A DNA stretch of 64,000 nucleotides from Lentzea albidocapillata (GCF_000719115.1 NZ_JOEA01000012.1:124001-188000), one strand, 5' to 3'; shown: positions 55,756-63,647, counted from the first letter of the stretch. Notes: a model not told the origin generated them from the sequence alone. A program made the numbers and translations.

Positions 55756-58373
55756 ATGTCGAGTGGAGAAAGATCAGCGACTGGCGCAACTGGCGCCTGC
55801 CCGTCAAGCTCGGCGTCGTGCTGCTCGTCCCGGTGACGGTGGCCGTCGGCGCGGGCGCACTGCAGATCTCCGGTTACGTCGACCGGTCGAACAACTACGT
55901 GCAGATGCAGGGCCTGGTTCGGCTGAGGGCGGATCTCGCGCCTTTGATCTCCAGCGTCCAGCAGGAACGCACGCTCGCCGCGCAGAGCGCCACCAGCGGG
56001 TCCGGCGTCGGCGCCTACCAGAACCAGATCAGCGCCACCGACAACGCCGCCTCGACCGTGCGCCGCCGGATCGACCGCACCGACGGCGTCAGCGACGTGT
56101 CCCGCCAGCGCTTCGCCGAGGCCGGCGGTCAGCTGGAGACGCTCAAGAACCTGCGGGAGAAGGTCGCCCAGGGCGGCGACGGCGGCGACCCGTCCGGCGG
56201 CACCTACGGCTACACCGCCATCATCAAGTCGCTGCTGGACTTCGAACAGGCGCTCGTCGGCCAGTTCAACGACAGCGCCATCTCGGGCACCGCGGCGGCG
56301 CTGCACAACATGGTCATCGCGCAGGAGCAGGTCTCGCTGCAGCACGCGTTCGTGTTAGCCGGGATCGGCCGCGGCAAGCTCCTCGGCCCCGAGGTCCGCG
56401 CGCTGGAGCAGTCCGACATCCGCCTGCAGGACCGCCTGAACGACTTCCAGGCCACCGGCACCACCGAACAGCGCCGTACCTACGACCAGACCGTGACCGG
56501 TGCCTCCGTCGCGAACCGCACCGCGCTCGTGGAACGCGCGCTCACCCAGCCCGACGGCACCCCGCCGCCCGCGCCGCGTCCCGGCCAGCCCAAGCCGCCG
56601 CAGGAGTTCGGCATCGCCGTCGACGACTGGAACAGGTCGTCCGGCACGACCGCGCGCCTGATGGAACAGGTCGTCCGCGAACTGCAGGACGAGCTCGCCG
56701 GCACCGCCGGCGCCCTGCAGGACGACACGTCCAACAAGGCGGGTGCCGCCGCGGTCATCCTGCTCGCGATGCTGCTCATCGCCGGCACACTCGGCTTCGT
56801 CATCGGCCGCTACCTGCTGCGCTCGCTGTCCCAGCTGCGCCGCTCCGCCCTCGACGTGGCGCACCATCACCTCCCCGAGGTCGTCGCCGCGATCCGCGCC
56901 GACCGCAGACCCGACACCGAGATCGAACCGGTGCCCGTGCACACCAGCGAGGAGTTCGGCCAGCTGGCCCGCGCCTTCGACGCCGTGCACGAGCAGGCCA
57001 TCCGCGGCGCGGTCGAGCAGTCGTCGCTGCGGTCGGGCATGAAGAACATCTTCGTCAACCTGTCGCGCCGCTCGCAGGGCCTCGTCGAGCGCCAGCTCAA
57101 GCTCATGGAGGAGCTCGAGCGCCACGAGGAGAACCCCGAGCAGCTCGCGAACCTGTTCAAGCTCGACCACCTCGCGACGCGCATGCGCCGCAACAACGAG
57201 AACCTGATGGTGCTGTCCGGCACCGACGTGGCCCGCCGGTTCCACCAGCCCGTCCCGCTCGCGGACGTCCTGCGCGCCGCCGCGTCGGAGATCGAGCACT
57301 ACCAGCGGGTCGTCGTGAAGTCGACGCCGTCGGTCGAGATCGTCGGCTACGCGGCCAGCGACCTCGTGCGCCTCGTCGCGGAGCTGCTGGACAACGCCAC
57401 CGCGTTCTCCGCGCCCACCACCCAGGTCATGATCGGCTCGCGGGTCGACCAGCAGGGCGCCGTCCTCGTCGAGGTCGCCGACCAGGGCATCGGCATGGGC
57501 CCGGCCGAACTCACCGAGGCCAACGAGCGGCTCTCGACCGGCACCGAGGAGGACGTGCCCGTCTCGCGTCAGATGGGCCTGTTCGTCGTCGGCAGGCTCG
57601 CGGGCCGCCACGGCATCACCGTCCGGCTGCGCGGCGCGGGAGAGGGCCGTGAGGGCCTGCGCGCGTTCGTGCTCGTGCCCGCGGAGCTCGTGCGCTCGCA
57701 CGAGGAGGCCCCGGCGCCGTCCCAGCCGCGGCACGCCGCGCTGCCCCAGCCGAAGTCAGCCCTTCCCAGGCAGCCGCACGTCGTCGTGAAGACGCCGAAC
57801 CTGGCGCCGCCACCCGCACCCGCGCCGGCGATCGACAGCCCGCGCGAGTCCGCCGAGTGGATGTCGTTCCGCGGCGCCGCGATCGACGAGTCGCTGCCCC
57901 AGCGCACACCCCGGCCCGCGTCGGCACAGCACAACGGTGTGCCGCCCGAGTCACCAAGTGAGACGACGTCCGCCTGGTTCAGGGGCGGAGTCTCGGGCGA
58001 ATCGGTCAACGGTGATCATTCGTCGGCACGACCCCACCCCGGACCCTCACCTGCGTCGTCACCGTCGGTAGTGGCATCCTGGTTCGGCAAGAAGCCCGGA
58101 GGGACGGTCTGGGAGCAGGCCGGAGACCCCGTCACCGACGCAGGGGAGACCGATGCCGGGTTGCCGAAACGGGCGCCACGTAAGAACCTGCTACCCGACC
58201 TCGCGGAACACTCCGAGAACAGCGCACGTCCCGCTGTGAGCCAGAAGCGCGATCCGGAACGGGCGCGAGGCTTTCTCGCCAGCTACCAGACGGGCCTGCG
58301 CCAGGCGCCGCTCGGCGGCAACGGGAATGGAAGCGGCCAGGGGAACGGCCAGTACAACGGGGAGAAGGCATGA
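55752..58373 (+). CDS. cvnA: Conservon sensor-kinase-like protein CvnA
   Basis: 873 residues. TM helix PVKLGVVLLVPVTVAVGAGA, an extracytoplasmic NIT (nitrate/nitrite-sensing) domain, second TM AAVILLAMLLIAGTLGFVIG, a HAMP-like linker, then an atypical His kinase core: LFKLDHLATRMRRNNENLMV (His box), LVAELLDNATAFSAP (N-box), EVADQGIGMGPAEL and MGLFVVGRLAGRHG. A long Pro/Ala/Ser-rich tail of about 200 residues follows. In Streptomyces, CvnA with CvnB-D forms a membrane complex compared with G-protein-coupled receptors. ATGA overlap with cvnB. Confidence 0.92.
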   Translation: MNVEWRKISDWRNWRLPVKLGVVLLVPVTVAVGAGALQISGYVDRSNNYVQMQGLVRLRADLAPLISSVQQERTLAAQSATSGSGVGAYQNQISATDNAASTVRRRIDRTDGVSDVSRQRFAEAGGQLETLKNLREKVAQGGDGGDPSGGTYGYTAIIKSLLDFEQALVGQFNDSAISGTAAALHNMVIAQEQVSLQHAFVLAGIGRGKLLGPEVRALEQSDIRLQDRLNDFQATGTTEQRRTYDQTVTGASVANRTALVERALTQPDGTPPPAPRPGQPKPPQEFGIAVDDWNRSSGTTARLMEQVVRELQDELAGTAGALQDDTSNKAGAAAVILLAMLLIAGTLGFVIGRYLLRSLSQLRRSALDVAHHHLPEVVAAIRADRRPDTEIEPVPVHTSEEFGQLARAFDAVHEQAIRGAVEQSSLRSGMKNIFVNLSRRSQGLVERQLKLMEELERHEENPEQLANLFKLDHLATRMRRNNENLMVLSGTDVARRFHQPVPLADVLRAAASEIEHYQRVVVKSTPSVEIVGYAASDLVRLVAELLDNATAFSAPTTQVMIGSRVDQQGAVLVEVADQGIGMGPAELTEANERLSTGTEEDVPVSRQMGLFVVGRLAGRHGITVRLRGAGEGREGLRAFVLVPAELVRSHEEAPAPSQPRHAALPQPKSALPRQPHVVVKTPNLAPPPAPAPAIDSPRESAEWMSFRGAAIDESLPQRTPRPASAQHNGVPPESPSETTSAWFRGGVSGESVNGDHSSARPHPGPSPASSPSVVASWFGKKPGGTVWEQAGDPVTDAGETDAGLPKRAPRKNLLPDLAEHSENSARPAVSQKRDPERARGFLASYQTGLRQAPLGGNGNGSGQGNGQYNGEKA

Positions 58374-58789
58374 GCACGCCTCAGTCGCGCCAGGTCGACC
58401 AGTTCGGCTGGTTGATCACGAACTTCACCGATCGCGTGGCCGGTGTCGCCCACGCGATCGTGATCTCGGTGGACGGCTTGCTGCTCACCAAGTCGACAGG
58501 TCTGCCGCCGGACCGCGCGGACCAGCTGTCCGCCATCGCGTCGGGAGTCGCGGCCCTCACCATGGCCGCCTCACGATGTTTCGAAGGTGGCGGAGTGTTG
58601 CGCACCGTGATCGAGATGGATTACGGGATCATGCTCCTCATGTCCATTCGAGACGGGTCCTGTCTGGCGGTACTCGCCGCTCCCGACAGCGACGTCGGCC
58701 AAGTCGCCTACGAGATGACCGTGGTCGTCGAGCAGGTAGGCCAGATCCTCACTCCCGAACTGCGAGCGCAGCTGCACAGCGTGAGGTGA
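58370..58789 (+). CDS. cvnB: Conservon protein CvnB (Roadblock/LC7)
   Basis: 139 residues. Roadblock/LC7 fold: FGWLITNFTDRVAGVAHAIV, ISVDGLLLTKSTGLPPDRAD, GGVLRTVIEMDYGIMLLMSI. Family members regulate the small GTPase CvnD, as MglB does MglA in Myxococcus. Overlaps cvnA (ATGA); cvnC starts three bases after its stop. Confidence 0.95.
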   Translation: MSTPQSRQVDQFGWLITNFTDRVAGVAHAIVISVDGLLLTKSTGLPPDRADQLSAIASGVAALTMAASRCFEGGGVLRTVIEMDYGIMLLMSIRDGSCLAVLAAPDSDVGQVAYEMTVVVEQVGQILTPELRAQLHSVR

Positions 58790-58792
58790 TCC

Positions 58793-59338
58793 ATGAGTTC
58801 CTTCCCTGACGCACACCGACGGCGCAAGCGGGACGAAACGCCCGCGGAGCAGACGTTCGCCGACCTGATGAACGGGTTTTCCCTGGACTCGGGCCGAAAG
58901 CGGCCGCCCACGCCGGAGCAGGTGCCCGCGCGGGAAGCGACTCCCGTTGTACCGCAAGAAGATGTCCGGACCGTCGAGTCCTCCGTTCAGGAGACTTACG
59001 ACGCCTCGATCGTTCGTGCATATGCCTGGACGGGTGGGCGCACTCGGTCCAACATCGACCTGGAGATCGAGACACTTGTCTCCGCCAATGATCAGAGTCG
59101 GCAGTCTGCAGGTATCTTGCAGGCTGAGCACCAACGCGTCGTCGAGCTGTGCCACTCCCCGCGATCCGTCGCGGAAGTGGCCGCACTGATGCGTCTCCCG
59201 CTGGGAGTCGTGAAGGTGTTGCTCGGTGACATGGCGGAACGAGGCCTGGTGGACGTGCACCAGACCGCTTCCGCAGGCGGTGGTACGCCGGACCTCGGGT
59301 TGATGGAGAGAGTGCTTAGTGGACTACGTCGGCTCTAG
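58793..59338 (+). CDS. cvnC: Conservon protein CvnC (DUF742)
   Basis: 181 residues. A disordered N-terminal half, then a winged-helix DUF742: VRAYAWTGGRTRSNIDLEIE, VVELCHSPRSVAEVAALMRL, PLGVVKVLLGDMAERGLVDV. The N-terminal extension (about 75 residues) is longer than in typical CvnC proteins. Overlaps cvnD by 20 bases, so translation is coupled. Confidence 0.92.
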   Translation: MSSFPDAHRRRKRDETPAEQTFADLMNGFSLDSGRKRPPTPEQVPAREATPVVPQEDVRTVESSVQETYDASIVRAYAWTGGRTRSNIDLEIETLVSANDQSRQSAGILQAEHQRVVELCHSPRSVAEVAALMRLPLGVVKVLLGDMAERGLVDVHQTASAGGGTPDLGLMERVLSGLRRL

Positions 59339-59936
59339 ATTTCCCGAATTCGGCCCTCCTGGGCCACCCGGTCGGGAGCTGACCTCGGCCAAGATCGTCG
59401 TCGCCGGTGGCTTCGGCGTGGGCAAGAGCACTTTCATCAGGTCCATCGTGGAGAACGATCTCCTGACGATGAACGCACTCCCGCCGGAACGCGCTGGTGC
59501 CGTGACGGAACTGGTGCGCATCCAGTTCGGCCGCGTGTGGCTCGACCCGGGCCTCGCCCTGCACCTCTTCGTGGCGCCGCAGTGGCAGGACGCGCGCGCG
59601 GGCTGGGGCGACGTGGTGCGCGGCGCCGTGGGTGCCGTGGTGCTGTTCGACGTGATGCGCCCCGCGGACTCCGTGGACGCGATGCGGTACTTCGAGGACC
59701 ACCGAATTCCTTATGTGCTCGCTTTGAACAACGTGCACTCCTCGGTCCGGTCGGACGTGAAGGCCATCATCCGCGGCATGGGCATCTCGCCCGATGTGCC
59801 GGTCGTGAACTGCGATCCGCGCGTGCGGCTTTCCGTGCGGGAGACGCTGATCTCGCTGACCGAGCACGCGAAGCTGGACCGGTGGCGCCGGCGGGCTGGG
59901 CCGGACGAGACGACTCCGCTCGCGCCTGTCTGCTGA
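59319..59936 (+). CDS. cvnD: Divergent conservon GTPase CvnD
   Basis: 205 residues from GTG 59319. P-loop VVAGGFGVGKSTFIRS is intact. The usual G3 region (GTPGQDRFW in relatives, recalled) is replaced by HLFVAPQWQDARAGW, and the G4 Asn/Asp motif by LALNNVHSSVRSD. It may therefore bind nucleotide poorly or not hydrolyse it. Normal length with a C-terminal DETTPLAPVC whose DNA is part of the 154-bp repeat found again at 62867. Last gene of the conservon. Confidence 0.85.
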   Translation: MDYVGSRFPEFGPPGPPGRELTSAKIVVAGGFGVGKSTFIRSIVENDLLTMNALPPERAGAVTELVRIQFGRVWLDPGLALHLFVAPQWQDARAGWGDVVRGAVGAVVLFDVMRPADSVDAMRYFEDHRIPYVLALNNVHSSVRSDVKAIIRGMGISPDVPVVNCDPRVRLSVRETLISLTEHAKLDRWRRRAGPDETTPLAPVC

Positions 59937-60057
59937 CTTGGAGTTTCTCCAAGCGCTCACACGTTCTGGTTGATCTGCTGACGAAGCGGAGGCCGGGAGG
60001 CCTTGGCCTTCTAGCCTCCGCTTCATGATGGTGGACGCTGATGTGACCGATGCCGGG
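59904..60057 (+). repeat. 154-bp direct repeat, copy 1
   Basis: Covers the last 11 codons of cvnD, the intergenic leader and the first codons of the Uma2 gene. Matches 62867-63020 without gaps at 144 of 154 positions by my manual alignment. Copy 2 is not linked to either complete gene. Confidence 0.9.
59937..59953. promoter_or_regulatory. Inverted repeat CTTGGAG-TTT-CTCCAAG upstream of Uma2 gene
   Basis: Seven-base perfect arms immediately after the cvnD stop. A related repeat precedes the XRE gene (60628) at the same distance from a CTAGC box. May be operator for the XRE regulator or an end-of-transcript hairpin. Confidence 0.5.
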
Positions 60058-60609
60058 CGGCTGGAGGGCTACACCCTGGACGACTGGGAGAGCCTCGATC
60101 CCCAGGAAGGCCGCCGCATCGATCTGGTGGGCGGGCGGTTCGTCGTCCATGCCGCTCCTGCCCTGCAGCATCAGCGAGTGGGAGACCGTCTCCGAACCCT
60201 CCTCGACGCGGCTGTCGCGCGCGAGGGCATGGAAGCGCTGACTGCGATCGGCGTCCGCGTCGACAGCATGCTCGGCTTCATCTCCGATGTCGTCGTGACG
60301 TCCGAGTTCATCGATGCAGACTCGGTCGACGTCCGCGACGTGACGCTGATCGTCGAGGTCGTGAGCCCGCCGACGAAGAAGACCGACGGGCTGGAGAAGC
60401 CGGCGGCGTTCGCGGCTGCCGGCGTGGAAGGTTACTGGCGCGTCGAGATGATCGGCCAAGACGGTCTGGCCATCTATTGCTACCGGCTGTCCAACGGTGT
60501 CTATTCCCATGTCGCGACGCTGACGTCCGGTACCGTTGGGACAGTGGCGATCACCAGCACGGCCTGGGTCACGTTCGATCCAGCGGATCTCTCGCGAAGA
60601 TGCCGCTGA
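60025..60609 (+). CDS. Uma2-family (DUF820) restriction-endonuclease-like protein
   Basis: 194 residues; ATG 60025 or 60028. Uma2 layout of the PD-(D/E)XK fold: YTLDDWESLDPQEGRRIDLV, GFISDVVVTSEF (active-site Asp), LIVEVVSPPTKKTDGLEKPA (Glu and Lys) and GVEGYWRVEM. All three acidic/basic positions are present. Function of Uma2 proteins is unsettled, with expansion in cyanobacteria and actinobacteria. First gene of the repeat-bounded cassette; its leader and first codons are repeated at 62867. Confidence 0.85.
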   Translation: MMVDADVTDAGRLEGYTLDDWESLDPQEGRRIDLVGGRFVVHAAPALQHQRVGDRLRTLLDAAVAREGMEALTAIGVRVDSMLGFISDVVVTSEFIDADSVDVRDVTLIVEVVSPPTKKTDGLEKPAAFAAAGVEGYWRVEMIGQDGLAIYCYRLSNGVYSHVATLTSGTVGTVAITSTAWVTFDPADLSRRCR

Positions 60610-60627
60610 TCAGGGCTTTCGTTCCTG

Positions 60628-60646
60628 GCTTGGAGATTTTCCAAGC
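60628..60646. promoter_or_regulatory. Inverted repeat GCTTGGA-GATTT-TCCAAGC upstream of the XRE gene
   Basis: Seven-base arms, 19 bases after the Uma2 stop. Distance to the CTAGC box (57 bases) and from there to the ATG (13 bases) is nearly the same as before Uma2 (58 and 14), so the two leaders share an architecture. Confidence 0.5.
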
Positions 60647-60715
60647 AGATCTCTTTCAGGGCTTTTTGAGCTGAAACGATGGAGCTGTGAGGCATTCGCC
60701 TCCTAGCGTTTTCGC

Positions 60716-61552
60716 ATGCCCAAAAGAGAGTCGAACGTCGTGGGCCGCGAGTTCGGCAACGGCCTCCGCGCCGCCATCGCCAAAACCGGCCTGACACAAC
60801 GCCAGCTGGCCGAAGAGCTCGACTGGGACGAGTCGAAGCTGTCCGACCTCGTCAACGGCAAGGGTGGCGTCACCGCGCACGAGGTCGAGGTGCTGCTCGC
60901 CTACTGCCGCCTGTCGCTGGCCGAACGACGGCATCTGATGGCGTTGTTCCTGGAGGCGGGGGAGAAGGGGTTCATCCTCTTTCCCGAGGACGGCGTCCCG
61001 GACCAGCTGCGCACGCTCATCAACCACGAGAAGGAGTCCAGCGCGATCGTCGCGTGGTCGATGAACCTCGTCTCCGGCCTGCTGCAAACCCATGACTATG
61101 CGTACGCCGTCGCCCAGGCCGGACCTCACGAGAAGGAGGACGTCCCGAAGGTCGTGGCGGCGAGGATGGCGCGAGCGGAGATTCTGCGGCCAGGCCGGAC
61201 GTTCACCTTCTACGTGCATCAGCAGGCGCTCTTGCTGCCTGTAGGCGGCGAAGAGGTGTGGCGCGAGCAGTTGGCGCACCTCCTGCGGATGTCGGTGCGG
61301 CAGTACATCAACTTCCACGTCATCCCCAGGTCGATCGGCGCGCACCCCGGGGTGTCGGGTGACTTCCGGGTGATGAAGTTCCCGAAGTACCCGCCACTCG
61401 TCTTTCTGGACACTCTGAACTGCGGGTTGTTCTTCGACGACAAGGAAACCGTCGCGCTCTACGAGGACAGGGTGAAGCGCCTCGCCGCCGTCGCCCTCGA
61501 TCGTGAACAATCCAGGGCGGTGATCGACGACATTTTGGAGGGCCTCCAATGA
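60716..61552 (+). CDS. XRE regulator with DUF5753 domain (WhiJ/Scr1-like)
   Basis: 278 residues. HTH at residues 14-60 (GLTQRQLAEELDWDESKLSD); DUF5753 afterwards, with VAWSMNLVSGLLQTHDYAYA, RMARAEILRPGRTFTFYVHQ, and a C-terminal FLDTLNCGLFFDDKETVALY. WhiJ-type regulators pair with a DUF397 protein and a bldB-like protein in Streptomyces development and in toxin-antitoxin-like units. The 4-base ATGA overlap with the DUF397 gene downstream shows the expected coupling. Confidence 0.92.
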   Translation: MPKRESNVVGREFGNGLRAAIAKTGLTQRQLAEELDWDESKLSDLVNGKGGVTAHEVEVLLAYCRLSLAERRHLMALFLEAGEKGFILFPEDGVPDQLRTLINHEKESSAIVAWSMNLVSGLLQTHDYAYAVAQAGPHEKEDVPKVVAARMARAEILRPGRTFTFYVHQQALLLPVGGEEVWREQLAHLLRMSVRQYINFHVIPRSIGAHPGVSGDFRVMKFPKYPPLVFLDTLNCGLFFDDKETVALYEDRVKRLAAVALDREQSRAVIDDILEGLQ

Positions 61553-61716
61553 CCGACTGGCGCAAGAGCAGCTACAGCAGCACCGCTGACAACTGTGTCG
61601 AGGTGGGGCGTGGTGTCGGCGTTCGGGACAGCAAGGCTCCGGCCACGCATCTGCCGGTGTCGGCGGAGTCGTGGACCGCGTTCCTCACCGACGTGAAGGG
61701 CGATTCTGCCCGTTAG
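61549..61716 (+). CDS. DUF397 protein, partner of the XRE regulator
   Basis: 55 residues from ATG 61549, the typical DUF397 size: DWRKSSYSSTADNCVEVGRG, VGVRDSKAPATHLPVSAESW, and AFLTDVKG. The WRKSSYS, NCVEV and RDSK motifs are diagnostic. It is thought to bind the XRE partner and change its DNA binding, as in WhiJ-like and TA-like pairs. The toxin frame follows within 15 bases. Confidence 0.93.
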   Translation: MTDWRKSSYSSTADNCVEVGRGVGVRDSKAPATHLPVSAESWTAFLTDVKGDSAR

Positions 61717-61730
61717 GAGTCCGTTGGCCC

Positions 61731-62424
61731 GTGGTGTCCCTGGGGGAGGTCGGGCAGCGCCTGCGTGAGGTGTTGCTCAAGGCAGAGCAGCTCATCAACG
61801 CGCTGCGGCAGGCCGAGAGTCTGGCCAAGGACGCCTGTGAGCTGCTCGGTCCTGCCGGCCGCGGAAGCAGGCACGAGGACGACTACTCCGCTGTCCTGCG
61901 GCACTGGAACGACGCGCACGTCGGTGTAGGTGATCTGGTCACCCAAGCGCAACAGGTGTCGGAACGGATTGCCGACATCTGAGGTCGCTTCTCGGCGCAG
62001 GCGCAGGCGCAGAGCCTGTTCCACCCGATCTTTCCTGGTCGGCGCAACAGCGGGCGACGCTCCCCGCCTATGACGGCAAGACCACCGGAAAGTACGTCGA
62101 TCCGGATGGCTACACCGAGTCGGTTCGTAGCGGATATGAGCCTGACGGCGAACACGACGAGATCGCCGAATTCCTGTTCGCACGTGGCTATCCGCCTGGA
62201 CCGGCTGGAGCACGGGTGACGTTGGGGGTCCACGTCGAGGCCAAGGTGGCGTGGCGAATGCGCGCCGGCGGTGTCGATCGGTGGAACTGGTCATCAACAA
62301 CCCGATGTGCAGGGGGCCGTATTCCTGCGCCAAGCTGCTGCAAGAGATACTGCTACCAGGCCAAACACTCGTGATTCACGACCCACGGGCAACACGGGTT
62401 CACCGAGGAAAGGAAGCCAGGTGA
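61731..62424 (+). pseudogene. Frameshifted SCP1.201/DddA-like deaminase toxin
   Basis: Frame 1 (GTG 61731 or 61734, to the stop at 61982) is a helical N-terminus: LGEVGQRLREVLLKAEQLIN, VTQAQQVSERIADI. Frame 2 (from about 61979) gives LRSLLGAGAGAEPVPPDLSW, LPAYDGKTTGKYVDPDGY and the deaminase HVEAKVAWRMRAGGV (catalytic HxE). Frame 3 (62281-62424) gives VELVINNPMC, then GPYSCAKLLQEILLPGQTLV (zinc-ligand Cys at 62308 and 62326). One base is apparently missing near 61978 and one near 62280. Joined, all features of the SCP1.201-like cytidine deaminase toxins are present. Immunity gene follows directly. Confidence 0.82.
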
Positions 62425-62858
62425 CTAATTCGCTCAGCGTCTGGTACTTCCGCGACGTCGACGATGACGACGAGCCGGTTGCCGTGTACACGGCCGCCGC
62501 GCTCGACGCGCTCCTCGACGACGTGCTTGCCAACCACCAGCCGCATCCGACGGTGGTCGTCGCCGACGGGCGACCCACCGTGGGTGCGCTGGGCCTCCCG
62601 GACCACCAGCTGAAGTTCGCCACGGACAGAGAATCGGGCACCGCCGCCCTCTACCTGATGGACGCCCAGGCTCGCCGCGCTTGGACCACGAAGTCCGAGC
62701 CGGCGACGGCCACGCTGTGGCTGGACCGCGACGCCGACGTCGCGTTCCCGTCCGACTCCGTGGTTTCGCTGGCTCAACTGCGGGAGGCGCTGCACGAGTT
62801 CATGCGCACCGCCGAGCGCCCCACCTGCGTCCAGTGGCAGGAGTTCGACGTCTTCTAG
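62421..62858 (+). CDS. Imm1-family immunity protein
   Basis: 145 residues from GTG 62421; AGGAAAGGAAG upstream; GTGA overlap with the deaminase end. VTNSLSVWYFRDVDDDDEPV, VVVADGRPTVGALGLPDHQL, and the Imm1-like close FPSDSVVSLAQLREALHEF and AERPTCVQWQEFDVF. Imm1 proteins neutralise deaminase toxins of this type and are usually encoded directly after them. It is intact although the toxin frame is broken. Confidence 0.87.
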   Translation: MTNSLSVWYFRDVDDDDEPVAVYTAAALDALLDDVLANHQPHPTVVVADGRPTVGALGLPDHQLKFATDRESGTAALYLMDAQARRAWTTKSEPATATLWLDRDADVAFPSDSVVSLAQLREALHEFMRTAERPTCVQWQEFDVF

Positions 62859-62866
62859 TGGCCAGC

Positions 62867-63020
62867 GACGAGACGACTCCGCTCGCGCCTGTCTGCTGAC
62901 TTGGGCTTTGTCCAAGCGCTTACATGTTCTGGTTGATCTGCTGACGTAGCGGAGGCCGGGAGGCTTTGGTCTTCTAGCCTCCGTTTCGTGATGGTGGACG
63001 CTGATGTGACCGATGCCGGG
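62867..63020 (+). repeat. 154-bp direct repeat, copy 2, with truncated gene ends
   Basis: Matches 59904-60057. Contains remnants of a cvnD 3' end (DETTPLAPVC), an inverted-repeat leader (CTTGG/CCAAG at 62900-62916) and about ten codons of a Uma2 start, then diverges. It lies in a gene-free stretch of 184 bases between the Imm1 gene and the DinB-like gene. Confidence 0.9.
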
Positions 63021-63042
63021 TCTTGCTGCGGCCGGCTGCGGT

Positions 63043-63507
63043 CTAAGGCCGCAGGTCGGCCAACTGCCGGGTGTGCCCGGGTACGTGTTTCTCGGCAAGA
63101 CCGTTGACGAGATCGGCGAGTGCGAGCGGCTGGTCCAGCACGAGCATGTCGCCGGACATGAGGAATGACGGCACCAGAACCGCGGCGGCCTGCTCGCTGA
63201 GCTGATCGGCGATGTCGCAGAGGACTGCCGCCTGGTGGCGGACGTGGGTGATCAGGCCGGCTCTGCCGGAATGCTCGGCGATGATCCGGTCGAGGTTCCA
63301 GTGGTCGAGGCAGATCCGGTTGTCGAAGGTGGGGCGTGCACCGGACACGACGCCGAGTGCGACAGCGGCGGCCGCCGCGTCGACGCTGAGAACGTGGGCC
63401 AGCACCTGGTCGGCGTTCCAGCCTCCGTCCCCGGCATCGCCGAGGCCGGGCTCCGTCGCCACGTCGAGGAACTTCTTGTAGGCGCTGCGAAGTGCGGTCG
63501 TGTCCAT
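63043..63507 (-). CDS. DinB-like four-helix protein
   Basis: 154 residues from ATG 63507 (MDTTALRSAYKKFLDVATEP), with AGGGACG upstream. DinB/mycothiol-dependent fold: WNADQVLAHVLSVDAAA, LDHWNLDRIIAEH, and EKHVPGHTRQLADL with the His residues expected as metal ligands. Function unknown; relatives act with thiols or in stress responses. Divergent from the MarR-like gene, sharing palindromic operators. Confidence 0.75.
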   Translation of the reverse strand: MDTTALRSAYKKFLDVATEPGLGDAGDGGWNADQVLAHVLSVDAAAAAVALGVVSGARPTFDNRICLDHWNLDRIIAEHSGRAGLITHVRHQAAVLCDIADQLSEQAAAVLVPSFLMSGDMLVLDQPLALADLVNGLAEKHVPGHTRQLADLRP

Positions 63508-63537
63508 CGGTACGTCCCTGTCGATGTCGGAGGTGAA

Positions 63538-63588
63538 GTGCAACCGATGGTTGCACGTCCTGCCTCCTATTGCAACCGCCTGGTTGCA
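63538..63588. promoter_or_regulatory. Two TGCAACC/GGTTGCA palindromes between divergent genes
   Basis: Site 1: GTGCAACC-GAT-GGTTGCAC (63538-63556). Site 2: TGCAACC-GCCT-GGTTGCA (63571-63588). The half-sites are the same. They sit 31 bases before the DinB-like start and about 60 bases before the MarR-like start, ideal for a regulator that controls both. A TTGACA at 63597 could be a -35 box of the MarR-like gene. Confidence 0.7.
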
Positions 63589-63647
63589 CTTAGCTGTTGA
63601 CAAGATCGCTACGATAGTTTCAGTGTCGACCGAAAGGGATCACTGAG

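Noticed and set aside
62681..62899. Frame ending DETTPLAPVC after the Imm1 gene
   Set aside because: Only the end matches cvnD because of the direct repeat; the rest is antisense-like sequence in another frame of Imm1.
63597..63626. TTGACA with a possible -10 box
   Set aside because: No good -10 hexamer at 16-18 bases; kept only as a possible -35 note.
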